Shown here piece by piece: positions 43,743 through 52,168 of a stretch of DNA of 64,000 nucleotides; within the stretch, counting starts at the first letter, position 1; every line of letters starts with the position of its first letter. The position numbers and the translations under genes are program-made. This stretch comes from Lachnoclostridium phytofermentans ISDg (lineage in GTDB: Bacteria; Bacillota; Clostridia; Lachnospirales; Lachnospiraceae), in NCBI RefSeq assembly GCF_000018685.1, contig NC_010001.1, forward strand, positions 2,310,001 to 2,374,000, in the 5' to 3' direction. The notes below the pieces were generated by a model. The model was not told the origin of the DNA and searched no databases. It worked only from the letters and a program-made list of their open reading frames with translations.

Positions 43743-45821
43743 TTAATTTGCTTCTTTTTTTGATAAAAAACCAATACTTGTTTTGCAGATGATTCGGTCA
43801 AAGAGCATAAACATGGATGGAAGTATAAAGATAACTACAACCATACTAATTAAGGCTCCACGTGACATTAAACTACAAAGTGAACTAATCATATCAATAT
43901 TCGAATACAATCCAACACCGAAGGTGGCAGCAAAAAAGCTTAGCGCACTAACAAAGACTGATTTGATGGAAGTTTCATGTGCAATTGTAACGGATTCCAC
44001 TTTATTTTTTCCATTGTTACGTTCTTTACGATATCTTGTAGTCATTAAAATAGCGTAATCGACTGTTGCACCAAGTTGGATGGTACCAATAACAATGGAA
44101 GCAACGAATGGAAGTTGTGTTCCTGTATAATATGGAATACCCATATTAATAAAGATTGCTAACTGTATAACGCTAACAAGTATAACTGGTAGAGAGATTG
44201 ATTTAAATAACACTAAAATGATAAGGAATATAATAACAATGGAAACGATACTAACAGTCTTAAAGTCTGTATCCGCAATCGTAATTAAGTCTTTGGTTAA
44301 AGGAGCTTCTCCTACGACTAAGGAATCCTTACTATATTTTTTTACGATTTGATTAATTTGATCAATTTGGTTATTAACTTCATCTGTTGCTACCTTATAA
44401 CTAGAGGTTACGATCTCAACCTGATAGTCATTATTTCGAACGGAGGAAATAAGACGATCCGGTATCATAGAGATTGGTAATGCTGGCCCAATAAGCTTAT
44501 CAATACCGAGTGTCCATTCAATACCATCGATCGCTTGAATTTCTGACATTAGTTGATCTACATTTTTTTGTGATAAGTCGCTCTTTAAAAGAAGCATAAT
44601 TGTGGTATCCATATTGTAATCTTCTTTTAATTTGTCATTTGCGATTACACTCTTTAGATCTTTTGGTAACGATTCATCGAGGTTATAATACACATCTGTA
44701 TGGTTATTTCCATAGATAGCTGGAATCAATAACACAACAAAAGCTACGACAAAGATAAGATAGTGTTTTGTAACGAAAGTTGATAAACCTTTTAAATCTG
44801 GTAAGAAGTTTCTATGTTTTGTTTTTTCAATCCACTTATCACAAAGAAGGATCATGGAAGGAAGTACAGTTACGCAGGCAAGAACTCCAAAAACTACACC
44901 TTTTGCCATAACTAAACCGATGTCTTTTCCAAGTGTGAAACTCATAAAGCAAAGAGCAATGAAACCTGCGACTGTTGTAATGGAACTACCTACAACAGAG
45001 GAGAAAGTATTTGATATTGCATGAGACATAGCTCTGTCTTTATCATCAGGGTAACGTAATTTGTTTTCTTCATAACTATGAAGTAGGAATATGGAATAAT
45101 CCATTGTTACACCAAGTTGTAGTACAGCGCTTAGCGCTTTTGTTATATAAGAAATTTCTCCAAAGATAATGTTACTTCCTAGATTATATACAATTGCCAT
45201 TCCTATACTGATAAGGAACAAAAATGGAACTAAGAAGTACTCCATGCTAATACATAATACAAGTAATGATAACGCTACAGCAATCAATACATAGATTGGT
45301 GTTTCTTGATTGGAGAGGTCTCTTGTATCGGTGACAAGAGCTGACATGCCGCTAACAAAAACCTGTTCTCCAGTAACTTTTCTGATTTGACCGATGGCAT
45401 TCATTGTACTATCCGCAGAAGTTGTTCCATCATAAAGAACTACCATCATGGTTGAATTCTCTGAATTAAAGGCATCCTTTATCTTATCTGGAAGCATCGA
45501 GATTGGAACATCGATCGAGAACGCATCATCATACCATAATATATCTTTTACATGATCGATCTCCTTAATTTTTTCTTTGAGCTTTACTACATCCTTGTCG
45601 GGCATGTTTTCTACGATTACCATAGAGAAAGCTCCGATGCCAAAGTCGTTTACTAAGATATCTTGACCTATCATCGTCTCTGTGTCCTTTGGTAGGTATG
45701 TAAGTACATCGTAGTTAATTCTAGTACAAATCATACCGATAAAGGACGGAATTAGTAGTAGTATACCAAGCACCAAAATTAATTTTTTGTGTTTGGTAAC
45801 GAACTTACCAAATCTTATCAT
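43743..45821 (-). CDS. MMPL/RND-family exporter
   Basis: A 692-residue membrane protein with the RND layout: TM1 (LILVLGILLLIPSFIGMI), an extracellular loop (~35-170), five or six helices, a second loop (~370-510) and six more helices, giving two related halves. Proton-relay type motifs are GVTMDYSIFLLH and GATVDYAILMTT, each with the conserved Asp. It probably exports a lipid or drug using the proton gradient. GGAGG before the ATG at 45821 decides the start. With the coiled-coil partner at 41801 it forms a two-gene unit divergent from tetR. Confidence 0.92.
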   Translation of the reverse strand: MIRFGKFVTKHKKLILVLGILLLIPSFIGMICTRINYDVLTYLPKDTETMIGQDILVNDFGIGAFSMVIVENMPDKDVVKLKEKIKEIDHVKDILWYDDAFSIDVPISMLPDKIKDAFNSENSTMMVVLYDGTTSADSTMNAIGQIRKVTGEQVFVSGMSALVTDTRDLSNQETPIYVLIAVALSLLVLCISMEYFLVPFLFLISIGMAIVYNLGSNIIFGEISYITKALSAVLQLGVTMDYSIFLLHSYEENKLRYPDDKDRAMSHAISNTFSSVVGSSITTVAGFIALCFMSFTLGKDIGLVMAKGVVFGVLACVTVLPSMILLCDKWIEKTKHRNFLPDLKGLSTFVTKHYLIFVVAFVVLLIPAIYGNNHTDVYYNLDESLPKDLKSVIANDKLKEDYNMDTTIMLLLKSDLSQKNVDQLMSEIQAIDGIEWTLGIDKLIGPALPISMIPDRLISSVRNNDYQVEIVTSSYKVATDEVNNQIDQINQIVKKYSKDSLVVGEAPLTKDLITIADTDFKTVSIVSIVIIFLIILVLFKSISLPVILVSVIQLAIFINMGIPYYTGTQLPFVASIVIGTIQLGATVDYAILMTTRYRKERNNGKNKVESVTIAHETSIKSVFVSALSFFAATFGVGLYSNIDMISSLCSLMSRGALISMVVVIFILPSMFMLFDRIICKTSIGFLSKKEAN

Positions 45822-45847
45822 ATTTTCATCCTCCATTTCTTTTAAAA

Positions 45848-45902
45848 TGACTAGTGGTCATTTATCATTGATAAGTTATAACACAAAAATGACCAATGGT
45901 CA
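45848..45902. promoter_or_regulatory. Paired TetR operators between divergent genes
   Basis: TGACTAGTGGTCA (45848-45860) and TGACCAATGGTCA (45890-45902) are 13-base palindromes with one odd central base; the second is perfect. Their centres are 42 bases apart, four helical turns. They sit 27 bases before the exporter start. The TetR protein encoded next door is the obvious ligand. Confidence 0.8.
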
Positions 45903-46045
45903 ATAATGAATTTTAATTTTAATGAAAACTTAATGAAAGCCTAGCTATTGATGTTTCAAATGTTCTGTGCTAGTATAAAGATAATTAATCGGTAGACAAT
46001 GAGAAGATACAAATTCCCCATGGATAAGAAAGGGGCTGAGTGCTG

Positions 46046-46669
46046 ATGGGAAGAGTAACGGAAAATAAACAAGCAAAACGAAATTCAATCTTTCATTCTT
46101 CGTTTGATTTGTTTCGGACCAAAGGTTTTTTTCAGACATCGATCTCGGATATCGTGACAAAGGCTGGAGTTGCCAAAGGTACCTTTTATCTATATTTTAA
46201 GGACAAGTATGATTTACGAGACAAGCTTATTGCATTTAAAGCAGGAACTTTGTTTCATGCAGCTGAACTTAACTTAAGTGAAACAAATATTAAGGATTTT
46301 CCGGAACGACTGATATTTATTGCAGATCAGATTATTGATCGGTTGGCTATGGAACCTGATTTTCTAAAATTTATATCAAAAAATTTAAGCTGGGGCGTAT
46401 TTAAGACTGCATTGTTAAAGGGACATGAAACCGGAGAAACAGATTTTTATAATGCGTATTTGCATATGGTAGAGGAAAGTCCTTATGAATTTAAGAATCC
46501 CGAAATTATGTTATTTATGATTGTTGAATTAGTAGGTTCAAGCTGTTATAGTTGTATTCTTGATGATGAACCATTAACGATGGAAGACTATAAGCCATAT
46601 CTTTACGAGGTAATTCGAGGAATCATTCAGATGCAGATAGTTAAAAAAAAATCTAGCAATGAGGTTTAA
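46046..46669 (+). CDS. TetR-family transcriptional repressor
   Basis: A 207-residue regulator with the N-terminal TetR helix-turn-helix (FRTKGFFQTSISDIVTKAGV, then AKGTFYLYFKDKYDL) and a helical ligand domain. It is divergent from the MMPL/YhgE unit, and two palindromes in the shared upstream region fit its dimeric binding. It should therefore repress the exporter, and perhaps itself, until a ligand such as a lipophilic compound binds. ATG 46046 has GAAAGGGG 11 bases upstream; a GTG six bases earlier is possible. A terminator follows at 46691. Confidence 0.93.
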   Translation: MGRVTENKQAKRNSIFHSSFDLFRTKGFFQTSISDIVTKAGVAKGTFYLYFKDKYDLRDKLIAFKAGTLFHAAELNLSETNIKDFPERLIFIADQIIDRLAMEPDFLKFISKNLSWGVFKTALLKGHETGETDFYNAYLHMVEESPYEFKNPEIMLFMIVELVGSSCYSCILDDEPLTMEDYKPYLYEVIRGIIQMQIVKKKSSNEV

Positions 46670-46690
46670 ATTATAGAATCTAAAAATGTG

Positions 46691-46746
46691 AAAGGCTTTG
46701 TAGATAGTTCGAATAGAATCATTCGGATTATCTATAAAGCCTTTTT
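46691..46746 (+). terminator. Terminator of the TetR gene
   Basis: AAAGGCTTTGTAGATA (46691-46706) pairs with TATCTATAAAGCCTTT (46729-46744), with an inner TTCGAAT/ATTCGGA stem. A T run follows. Confidence 0.88.
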
Positions 46747-46959
46747 GTTATATAGGGAAGAATATATAAGTGCTGATAATTATGAAATTACATTTCTTAA
46801 CTAAAAATATTAAGTAAAGAATAGATAAGAAAATTTATGTTTCTAACAGAATTTGTTCATAGTATTTTGGACCAAAATTTGTTATGATATCCAATGTTGG
46901 GTTAATTTTGATATTAACTTACTAAAGTAATAGGAAAATAGAAATACTGGGGAAACCAA

Positions 46960-48816
46960 ATGACAAACGAGATCAAGTTACCAAATTACAATATTACAGA
47001 ACAAGATGCACATTTTTATAATGATGTAAAATACGTTACAGTAAGTCTAGGACGAGAACGTAATCAAGTATTAACAAAGTTTCAGTCAGATATATTATCA
47101 CTTGATGTGGTAAATATACGTTATCGTTTTCAAAAGGAATATCAAGAAATATTATATTCTATAAAAAATGAGCTACATAATCAGATGTCGTCGACTAATG
47201 TAAACGATTTATTACAATTAGTTAAGCAAATATATTCTGAGATAGAGGATGGATATCAACAGTTAGTTAAGCTAGATAACATATCTCATCATATGAAAGA
47301 ACACTATCATCTGACTTTTTATACAATAGGAAATCTAATAAAATTTATAAACCTATCCATGCAAATAGATATCAATTCAAAACCGACCGCAGCTTGGTTT
47401 GTAGAAGCAAATTACGATGCTATCATTGAAATGATTGATTTAGCACAAACAAAAGTTGAGGACTATATTAAATCTAAGAAACGGCTCGGAAAGGTCTGGA
47501 AGGAAGAAATATTTATTAAAGAAAATTTATCTTTGATAGAACGCTTTCAAACTGTGAAGATGGGAGGATTTCGTTTTCTTCATAGTTTTTATTGGAAGCA
47601 AAAGAAGCAATTCCGCTCTTTATTTATAGAAGATATAGAACTTTTAAATGAACAGGAATACGAAGTTCTATACAATAATCTTCTTATCTATCATGAGTGT
47701 AAAGAATGGTTAGAGAATGAAAATAGTAAAGTTCAGAGTTTATTAGGTGAAAATTATATAAAAGAAGATACCTCGTTTCCGAGTTTAAGAAGAGAATACG
47801 ATTCAATTTATCGTTTTATCCAAATGTTTTCAATAGAGCTTCCGATGAGTTTTATTAAGGAACTTTTGCATGATAATGGCGTTAGAAAATTTTATGACTT
47901 AATTAGGAGTCTCATAAAACAAGAGAATATAAAAAGCCTAAATAAATTAGAAAATATTCCATTCCCAAAATCTTATCAGTTGATGGAGCTTTCTGCTACA
48001 GAAGCCTTCGAATTATTTACGAAATTAAAAGATAATTATCAGTTACTAATTAATGATTTAGAATTCATACTATCCTTAGTCTATAAAAAAGTAGACGGAT
48101 TAACAATGGATGAACTTAGAAAGTATTTTCAACAAATTGAGCGAATTAAGCAAAAAGAAGAATGGCTTTTAACGAATCAAGAAAAGATTGAAGATACATT
48201 TGGCGGACATTATCGTAAGAATTTAACAGACTGGGAAGAAGTAAGACAATATCTAGCTTCCGTAAAGGAAACAAAAGGTTATGGATTTTCACTTTACTAT
48301 GAGGCAGTAAAACCTCAAGTAGAAAAAGGGCATGAACTTACCAATGAGCATATATGGGAGGTTTGTGAAACAATTCTTTTAGCAGAACACCCAATCAAAG
48401 AGGAGATTTTTCAAAAAAGAGTTGTAAAGCTTTTAGATCAAAAAAGAATTACCCCAAAATTAAAGGAGAGTATTAACTCTTATCTAGAAAACTATTTAAA
48501 GGATGGTTTTGTTTTAAAAGATGGGGTATTACAAAAAGAGGATATTACAGAATATAATCTCCGTATTTATTTACCTGAGGATGGTAAGAGAGAGATAGAG
48601 AGTATTCCAGAGTGTGAGCTATGTGCGGGAGTTTTATCTATTATCCGTGTTAAACGTGAAATTACTTTAGATTCGATTAGTAAAATAATGGCGGAGCAAT
48701 TAGGATACCCAAGACGTACGAAAATGTTCAACAGTGCTGTGGGGGAAATTGTTAAAAAGCTAAAGCAAGAGAGTAAGATTGTTCGTCATAGTGGTGGGTG
48801 GCGTTTATGTAAATAA
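46960..48816 (+). CDS. Uncharacterised coiled-coil protein with a helicase-associated-type winged-helix C-terminus
   Basis: A 618-residue cytoplasmic protein rich in Lys, Glu, Tyr and Leu. It lacks membrane segments and has no Walker motif. Two internal segments share the pattern WLxxNxxKxxxxxGxxYxK..T.....R.....: one at ~250-275 and one at ~407-430. These recall the spacer repeats of DUF4011/DUF3320 helicase-like proteins. The last ~75 residues (CAGVLSIIRVKREITLDSIS..., GYPRRTKMFNSAVGEIV, HSGGWRLC) look like a winged helix of the kind ending those proteins. A second, similar domain may precede it (~465-540). The helicase itself is absent. The assignment is tentative. GGGGAAA precedes the ATG. 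Confidence 0.6.
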   Translation: MTNEIKLPNYNITEQDAHFYNDVKYVTVSLGRERNQVLTKFQSDILSLDVVNIRYRFQKEYQEILYSIKNELHNQMSSTNVNDLLQLVKQIYSEIEDGYQQLVKLDNISHHMKEHYHLTFYTIGNLIKFINLSMQIDINSKPTAAWFVEANYDAIIEMIDLAQTKVEDYIKSKKRLGKVWKEEIFIKENLSLIERFQTVKMGGFRFLHSFYWKQKKQFRSLFIEDIELLNEQEYEVLYNNLLIYHECKEWLENENSKVQSLLGENYIKEDTSFPSLRREYDSIYRFIQMFSIELPMSFIKELLHDNGVRKFYDLIRSLIKQENIKSLNKLENIPFPKSYQLMELSATEAFELFTKLKDNYQLLINDLEFILSLVYKKVDGLTMDELRKYFQQIERIKQKEEWLLTNQEKIEDTFGGHYRKNLTDWEEVRQYLASVKETKGYGFSLYYEAVKPQVEKGHELTNEHIWEVCETILLAEHPIKEEIFQKRVVKLLDQKRITPKLKESINSYLENYLKDGFVLKDGVLQKEDITEYNLRIYLPEDGKREIESIPECELCAGVLSIIRVKREITLDSISKIMAEQLGYPRRTKMFNSAVGEIVKKLKQESKIVRHSGGWRLCK

Positions 48817-48838
48817 TTCATTTCGTTCTATAGTGTTT

Positions 48839-48900
48839 GTGCCTATTACAGTTCACATAATTTTGGTAAGAATGGGAGAAATTATTATTGTAATAGGCAC
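48839..48900. repeat. 12-bp inverted repeat with 38-base loop
   Basis: GTGCCTATTACA (48839-48850) is exactly complementary to TGTAATAGGCAC (48889-48900). No T run follows. It could be a weak terminator or the ends of a 62-bp element. A second small stem, GTCTTA/TAAGAC, lies at about 48942-48970. Confidence 0.6.
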
Positions 48901-48994
48901 GAATTTCTGAAATAGGAACCAGAGGACATTGAACCCGGCTTGTCTTATGGGGAAAGTAAATTCGTAAGACCAATAAAAGCGAGGTTGTTTTTAC

Positions 48995-50608
48995 ATGAAT
49001 GGATTGAAATACTCACCTAAAATGCAGACTTTTCTCTTTAGCATGTTTTCGGGAATATTGACTGCATATGCATTTTTAGAAAGAAGAGCATGGTTTTTAT
49101 GCTTTTTTTCTTTGATACCGCTATTTCTTGTATTCTTGCAAAATAACAATACGGAATTAAAAAAGCTACAACCGATCGCCATTTTTTCCTATTCTATATT
49201 TTATTATGGGCCAGTGTTATATTGGCTTTATAATTTATCTTCAGTTATGCCATTTGATGGGATTATGCCAACTTTTATACTTAGTTTAGGTATTCTTATC
49301 ATTGTGATACAAAATGGGCTTGGGTTATATATTTCTTTACTTTCATTTCGACATTTACGTACAGGTACTGCTTGGGATATCGTAATACTTGCTTGTCTTT
49401 ATGTACTTGCGGAATGGTTGCAAGAATTTCTTGGATTCGTAGCATTTCCATGGGCAAGATTATCCTTATCAGTAACACCTTGGCCGTTATTTATCCAATC
49501 CGCCTCCGTATTTGGTGGGTTATTTATTTCTATTTTATTGTTATTGATCAATGGCGTATTTGCTTTCGGGATTGTGAAAGCGAATAGTTATTTTGGGATT
49601 TTACCTTTGGCAACGGAGAGATTAAGTTGGAAAAAAGAATTCATGAATCTAACCGCATACATTTTTATTGGTGTATTTCTGGTTGGAAATATTTTATTTG
49701 GAGCTATAAGAGGGAGCAAATCCTTTGATGATGAAAACTCTGAAGCGATTGAAGTGTTATTAGTACAGGGAAATCATCCTGGAATTAATAAATGGCAGAC
49801 ATCAACGATTCAGATACTTGCGGATTACATGGATTTGACGGAAGATAATGTCACAGAGAATACAAAACTTGTATTTTGGCCAGAAACCGCTGTTCCTATT
49901 TATATTGAAGAAGCTTTTGATGAGCAAAAACAGTTAATGGACTTATGTGAGAAACATAATATTAGTATTGTACTTGGTTCTTTTAGTCATAAAGAAGTGA
50001 AGGGTGAAGACACCAGCTATAATGCAATGTATGTAGTAACAAAGGATGGTATATCAAAAAATCCATATTATAAGCAAAAGTTAGTACCTTTCGGTGAATA
50101 TCTACCATTTTCTAAAATCTTTAGAAAAATCTCTCCTGGGTTTACGTCCATGTTAATGGAACAGTTAACGGAAACTCCAGGAACAGAAACTTTCCCAGTG
50201 GAAACGGAATATGGAGATGTTGGTGGAATCATATGTTATGAATCAATATTTCCGAAAATATCCAGAGAAAGTGTTAAGAATGGAGCACAGTTGCTTTCGG
50301 TACTTAGCAATGATTCTTGGTTTGGAGATTCCGCTGCACTTTATCAACATCATTCACAGTCTATCCTTCGAGCAGTAGAAAATGGAAGGTATGTCGTACG
50401 TGCGAGCAATACTGGTCTAACTTCCATTATTAATGAAAAAGGGGAAGTTATAAAAAAAGTAGATGCATTGATTGGTACAACTCTACGTAGTGAAATCAAA
50501 TTTTATAATCATAAAACTTTATATACTAGAATCGGTGATGTTATTGTTATACCTGGTATATGTCTGATTTTTGCTGCTATAATTAAGCGGATATTTTATC
50601 GTATATAA
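48995..50608 (+). CDS. lnt: Apolipoprotein N-acyltransferase
   Basis: A 537-residue membrane enzyme that would add the third acyl chain to the N-terminal cysteine of lipoproteins. About seven N-terminal helices (to ~250) are followed by a nitrilase-like domain (~255-500), with one more helix at the end. The catalytic triad is visible: Glu297 in WPETAVPIY, Lys360 in YYKQKLVPFGEY and Cys414 in GGIICYES. Spacing resembles the E. coli enzyme (267/335/387). The enzyme is classically Gram-negative and actinobacterial, so its presence in a low-G+C Firmicute is notable. Several lipoproteins in this window could be its substrates. GCGAGG lies before the ATG; a terminator follows. Confidence 0.9.
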   Translation: MNGLKYSPKMQTFLFSMFSGILTAYAFLERRAWFLCFFSLIPLFLVFLQNNNTELKKLQPIAIFSYSIFYYGPVLYWLYNLSSVMPFDGIMPTFILSLGILIIVIQNGLGLYISLLSFRHLRTGTAWDIVILACLYVLAEWLQEFLGFVAFPWARLSLSVTPWPLFIQSASVFGGLFISILLLLINGVFAFGIVKANSYFGILPLATERLSWKKEFMNLTAYIFIGVFLVGNILFGAIRGSKSFDDENSEAIEVLLVQGNHPGINKWQTSTIQILADYMDLTEDNVTENTKLVFWPETAVPIYIEEAFDEQKQLMDLCEKHNISIVLGSFSHKEVKGEDTSYNAMYVVTKDGISKNPYYKQKLVPFGEYLPFSKIFRKISPGFTSMLMEQLTETPGTETFPVETEYGDVGGIICYESIFPKISRESVKNGAQLLSVLSNDSWFGDSAALYQHHSQSILRAVENGRYVVRASNTGLTSIINEKGEVIKKVDALIGTTLRSEIKFYNHKTLYTRIGDVIVIPGICLIFAAIIKRIFYRI

Positions 50609-50632
50609 CTCGTCACTGCTATAAAAAAATCC

Positions 50633-50676
50633 CCCCCTTATGGTAGAACATTTATATAACCTCTACCATAAGGGGG
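50633..50676. terminator. Terminator of the lnt gene
   Basis: CCCCCTTATGGTAGA (50633-50647) and TCTACCATAAGGGGG (50662-50676) are exact complements, with A-rich sequence before and ATGTTTCT after. Confidence 0.85.
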
Positions 50677-50854
50677 ATGTTTCTATAGCAAGCCACTATC
50701 TAAAGTCTTTCACTTCAGATGGTTGGTATTCATTATTTTAAAGAGTTAATTTTTTGTACAAAATTTAGAGAGTTAAAAATTGTATTAATTGACATAAAAT
50801 CCTAAATTTCATATAATAAAGTTACGAATTCATTCGTTTGGAGGAGGTAGTATT

Positions 50855-51139
50855 ATGTGGATGTATTATGCGGGTGCTGGTATTATAGCTAGTTTAATAA
50901 TATTGTGTGTGATTTTGATTTTTATCAGTAAATCAAAGAAAAAGGCACTGAATATGGTGAATCTAAAACTTCCAATGAATCAAGGAGAAGTACGAGCCTT
51001 TGGAGTACGTGAGGAGTATCTTATTACAGTTTTGGACCATTATCAGTACCTTGTTCGTGATGGTGAGATTGTTGCAGTAAAAGATTTAACCAAACCAGAT
51101 TCTTATAAAGAATATTTGGGAGGGCAATATCATGCTTAA
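50855..51139 (+). CDS. Small membrane protein of unknown function
   Basis: A 94-residue protein: one N-terminal membrane helix (GAGIIASLIILCVILIFI), then a Lys-rich stop (SKSKKKALN) and a ~55-residue cytoplasmic domain (PMNQGEVRAFGVREEYLITV). I do not recognise the family. GGAGGAGG lies well spaced before the ATG. The next gene starts inside its last codons (8-base overlap), so the two are translated together and probably act together. Confidence 0.75.
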   Translation: MWMYYAGAGIIASLIILCVILIFISKSKKKALNMVNLKLPMNQGEVRAFGVREEYLITVLDHYQYLVRDGEIVAVKDLTKPDSYKEYLGGQYHA

Positions 51140-52028
51140 TGTCGATAGTATAATAAAGAATGATTCCGTATTTGAACTCTCGAGTACGATAGATTCAATT
51201 TACCGAACTTATCAAAGTGAGAAAGAGCAACTTTTGGCCGATTATGAAGTGAAAAAGAAAGAATGCCAACAGTTATTAATAGCGATTGATAATATTAGAA
51301 CTGCTTATTTAACCCCTTACATAAATCAGCTATATCAGGAATTAGAAGAGTTTGGAAGTCCTAGTAAAAAGCCCAATTATACTGTACTTTTAACAGATCA
51401 ATCATTAACCAAGGACTGGAAAGATAGTGATATTAGACGCACCTATCTGATAGCTAAAAAGCGTTTATCAAAATACAAAAATGATTCAAAAGATATAGTT
51501 ACAAAATTTCTTTATGATTGGACAAGCAATAAGAAAAAGTTAGAGGTAGGAAATCAAGATCTAAAGAAATTACGAGAATTGGTGGCATTACAAAAACAAG
51601 AATACTTAGAAGAAATAGGAAAAGTATCGGAGATAATACCAAAGCTCAAGCTTTATCTTGATGTATTAATCGATTTGAAAATTAATATAAAAGAGATTAT
51701 TTTACCAGAAACAGAAGGGATTCATGCATTTTTGGTAGCAAAACACATAACAGAACAGATTACGATTAGGCAATACCCAGGGACCGTTAACTTAGATTCT
51801 ATTTTAAAGCTAGCAAATACATCATATGAAAAACATTATTTGTTTATAAAACAAGTATTTCGTTTTTATTCTAATTTGGTGGAACTGTTGGAACACTCAA
51901 TCAGTATTGACTTTTGTACAAAGAATAGCATCACACCGAAGGAGTTTTCTTGGATACTACAAAAGAAAGAAATCATGGAAGATTCTGTCAATGAAATGAA
52001 AAGGAATTTATTTTATATACAAAATTAG
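51132..52028 (+). CDS. Uncharacterised helical protein, coupled to the preceding gene
   Basis: A 298-residue soluble protein, almost wholly alpha-helical and rich in Lys, Glu and Leu, with coiled-coil stretches at ~18-60 and ~125-175. There is no signal peptide, membrane helix or catalytic motif. GGGAGGG, located inside the upstream gene, serves ATG 51132. The pairing with a one-helix membrane protein suggests a membrane-recruited scaffold, which is inference only. Family not recognised. Confidence 0.75.
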   Translation: MLNVDSIIKNDSVFELSSTIDSIYRTYQSEKEQLLADYEVKKKECQQLLIAIDNIRTAYLTPYINQLYQELEEFGSPSKKPNYTVLLTDQSLTKDWKDSDIRRTYLIAKKRLSKYKNDSKDIVTKFLYDWTSNKKKLEVGNQDLKKLRELVALQKQEYLEEIGKVSEIIPKLKLYLDVLIDLKINIKEIILPETEGIHAFLVAKHITEQITIRQYPGTVNLDSILKLANTSYEKHYLFIKQVFRFYSNLVELLEHSISIDFCTKNSITPKEFSWILQKKEIMEDSVNEMKRNLFYIQN

Positions 52029-52168
52029 TTTTAGGAGAAAATAACCAAATAATTTTGCTTGCATTCTGAACTGAAATTAGATACACTATGCATAATCTAC
52101 AAATATATGCGTATGTAAGATGTCATATTAGTTAATATACATAGGAAAATAAAATTTCGGAGGATGCA

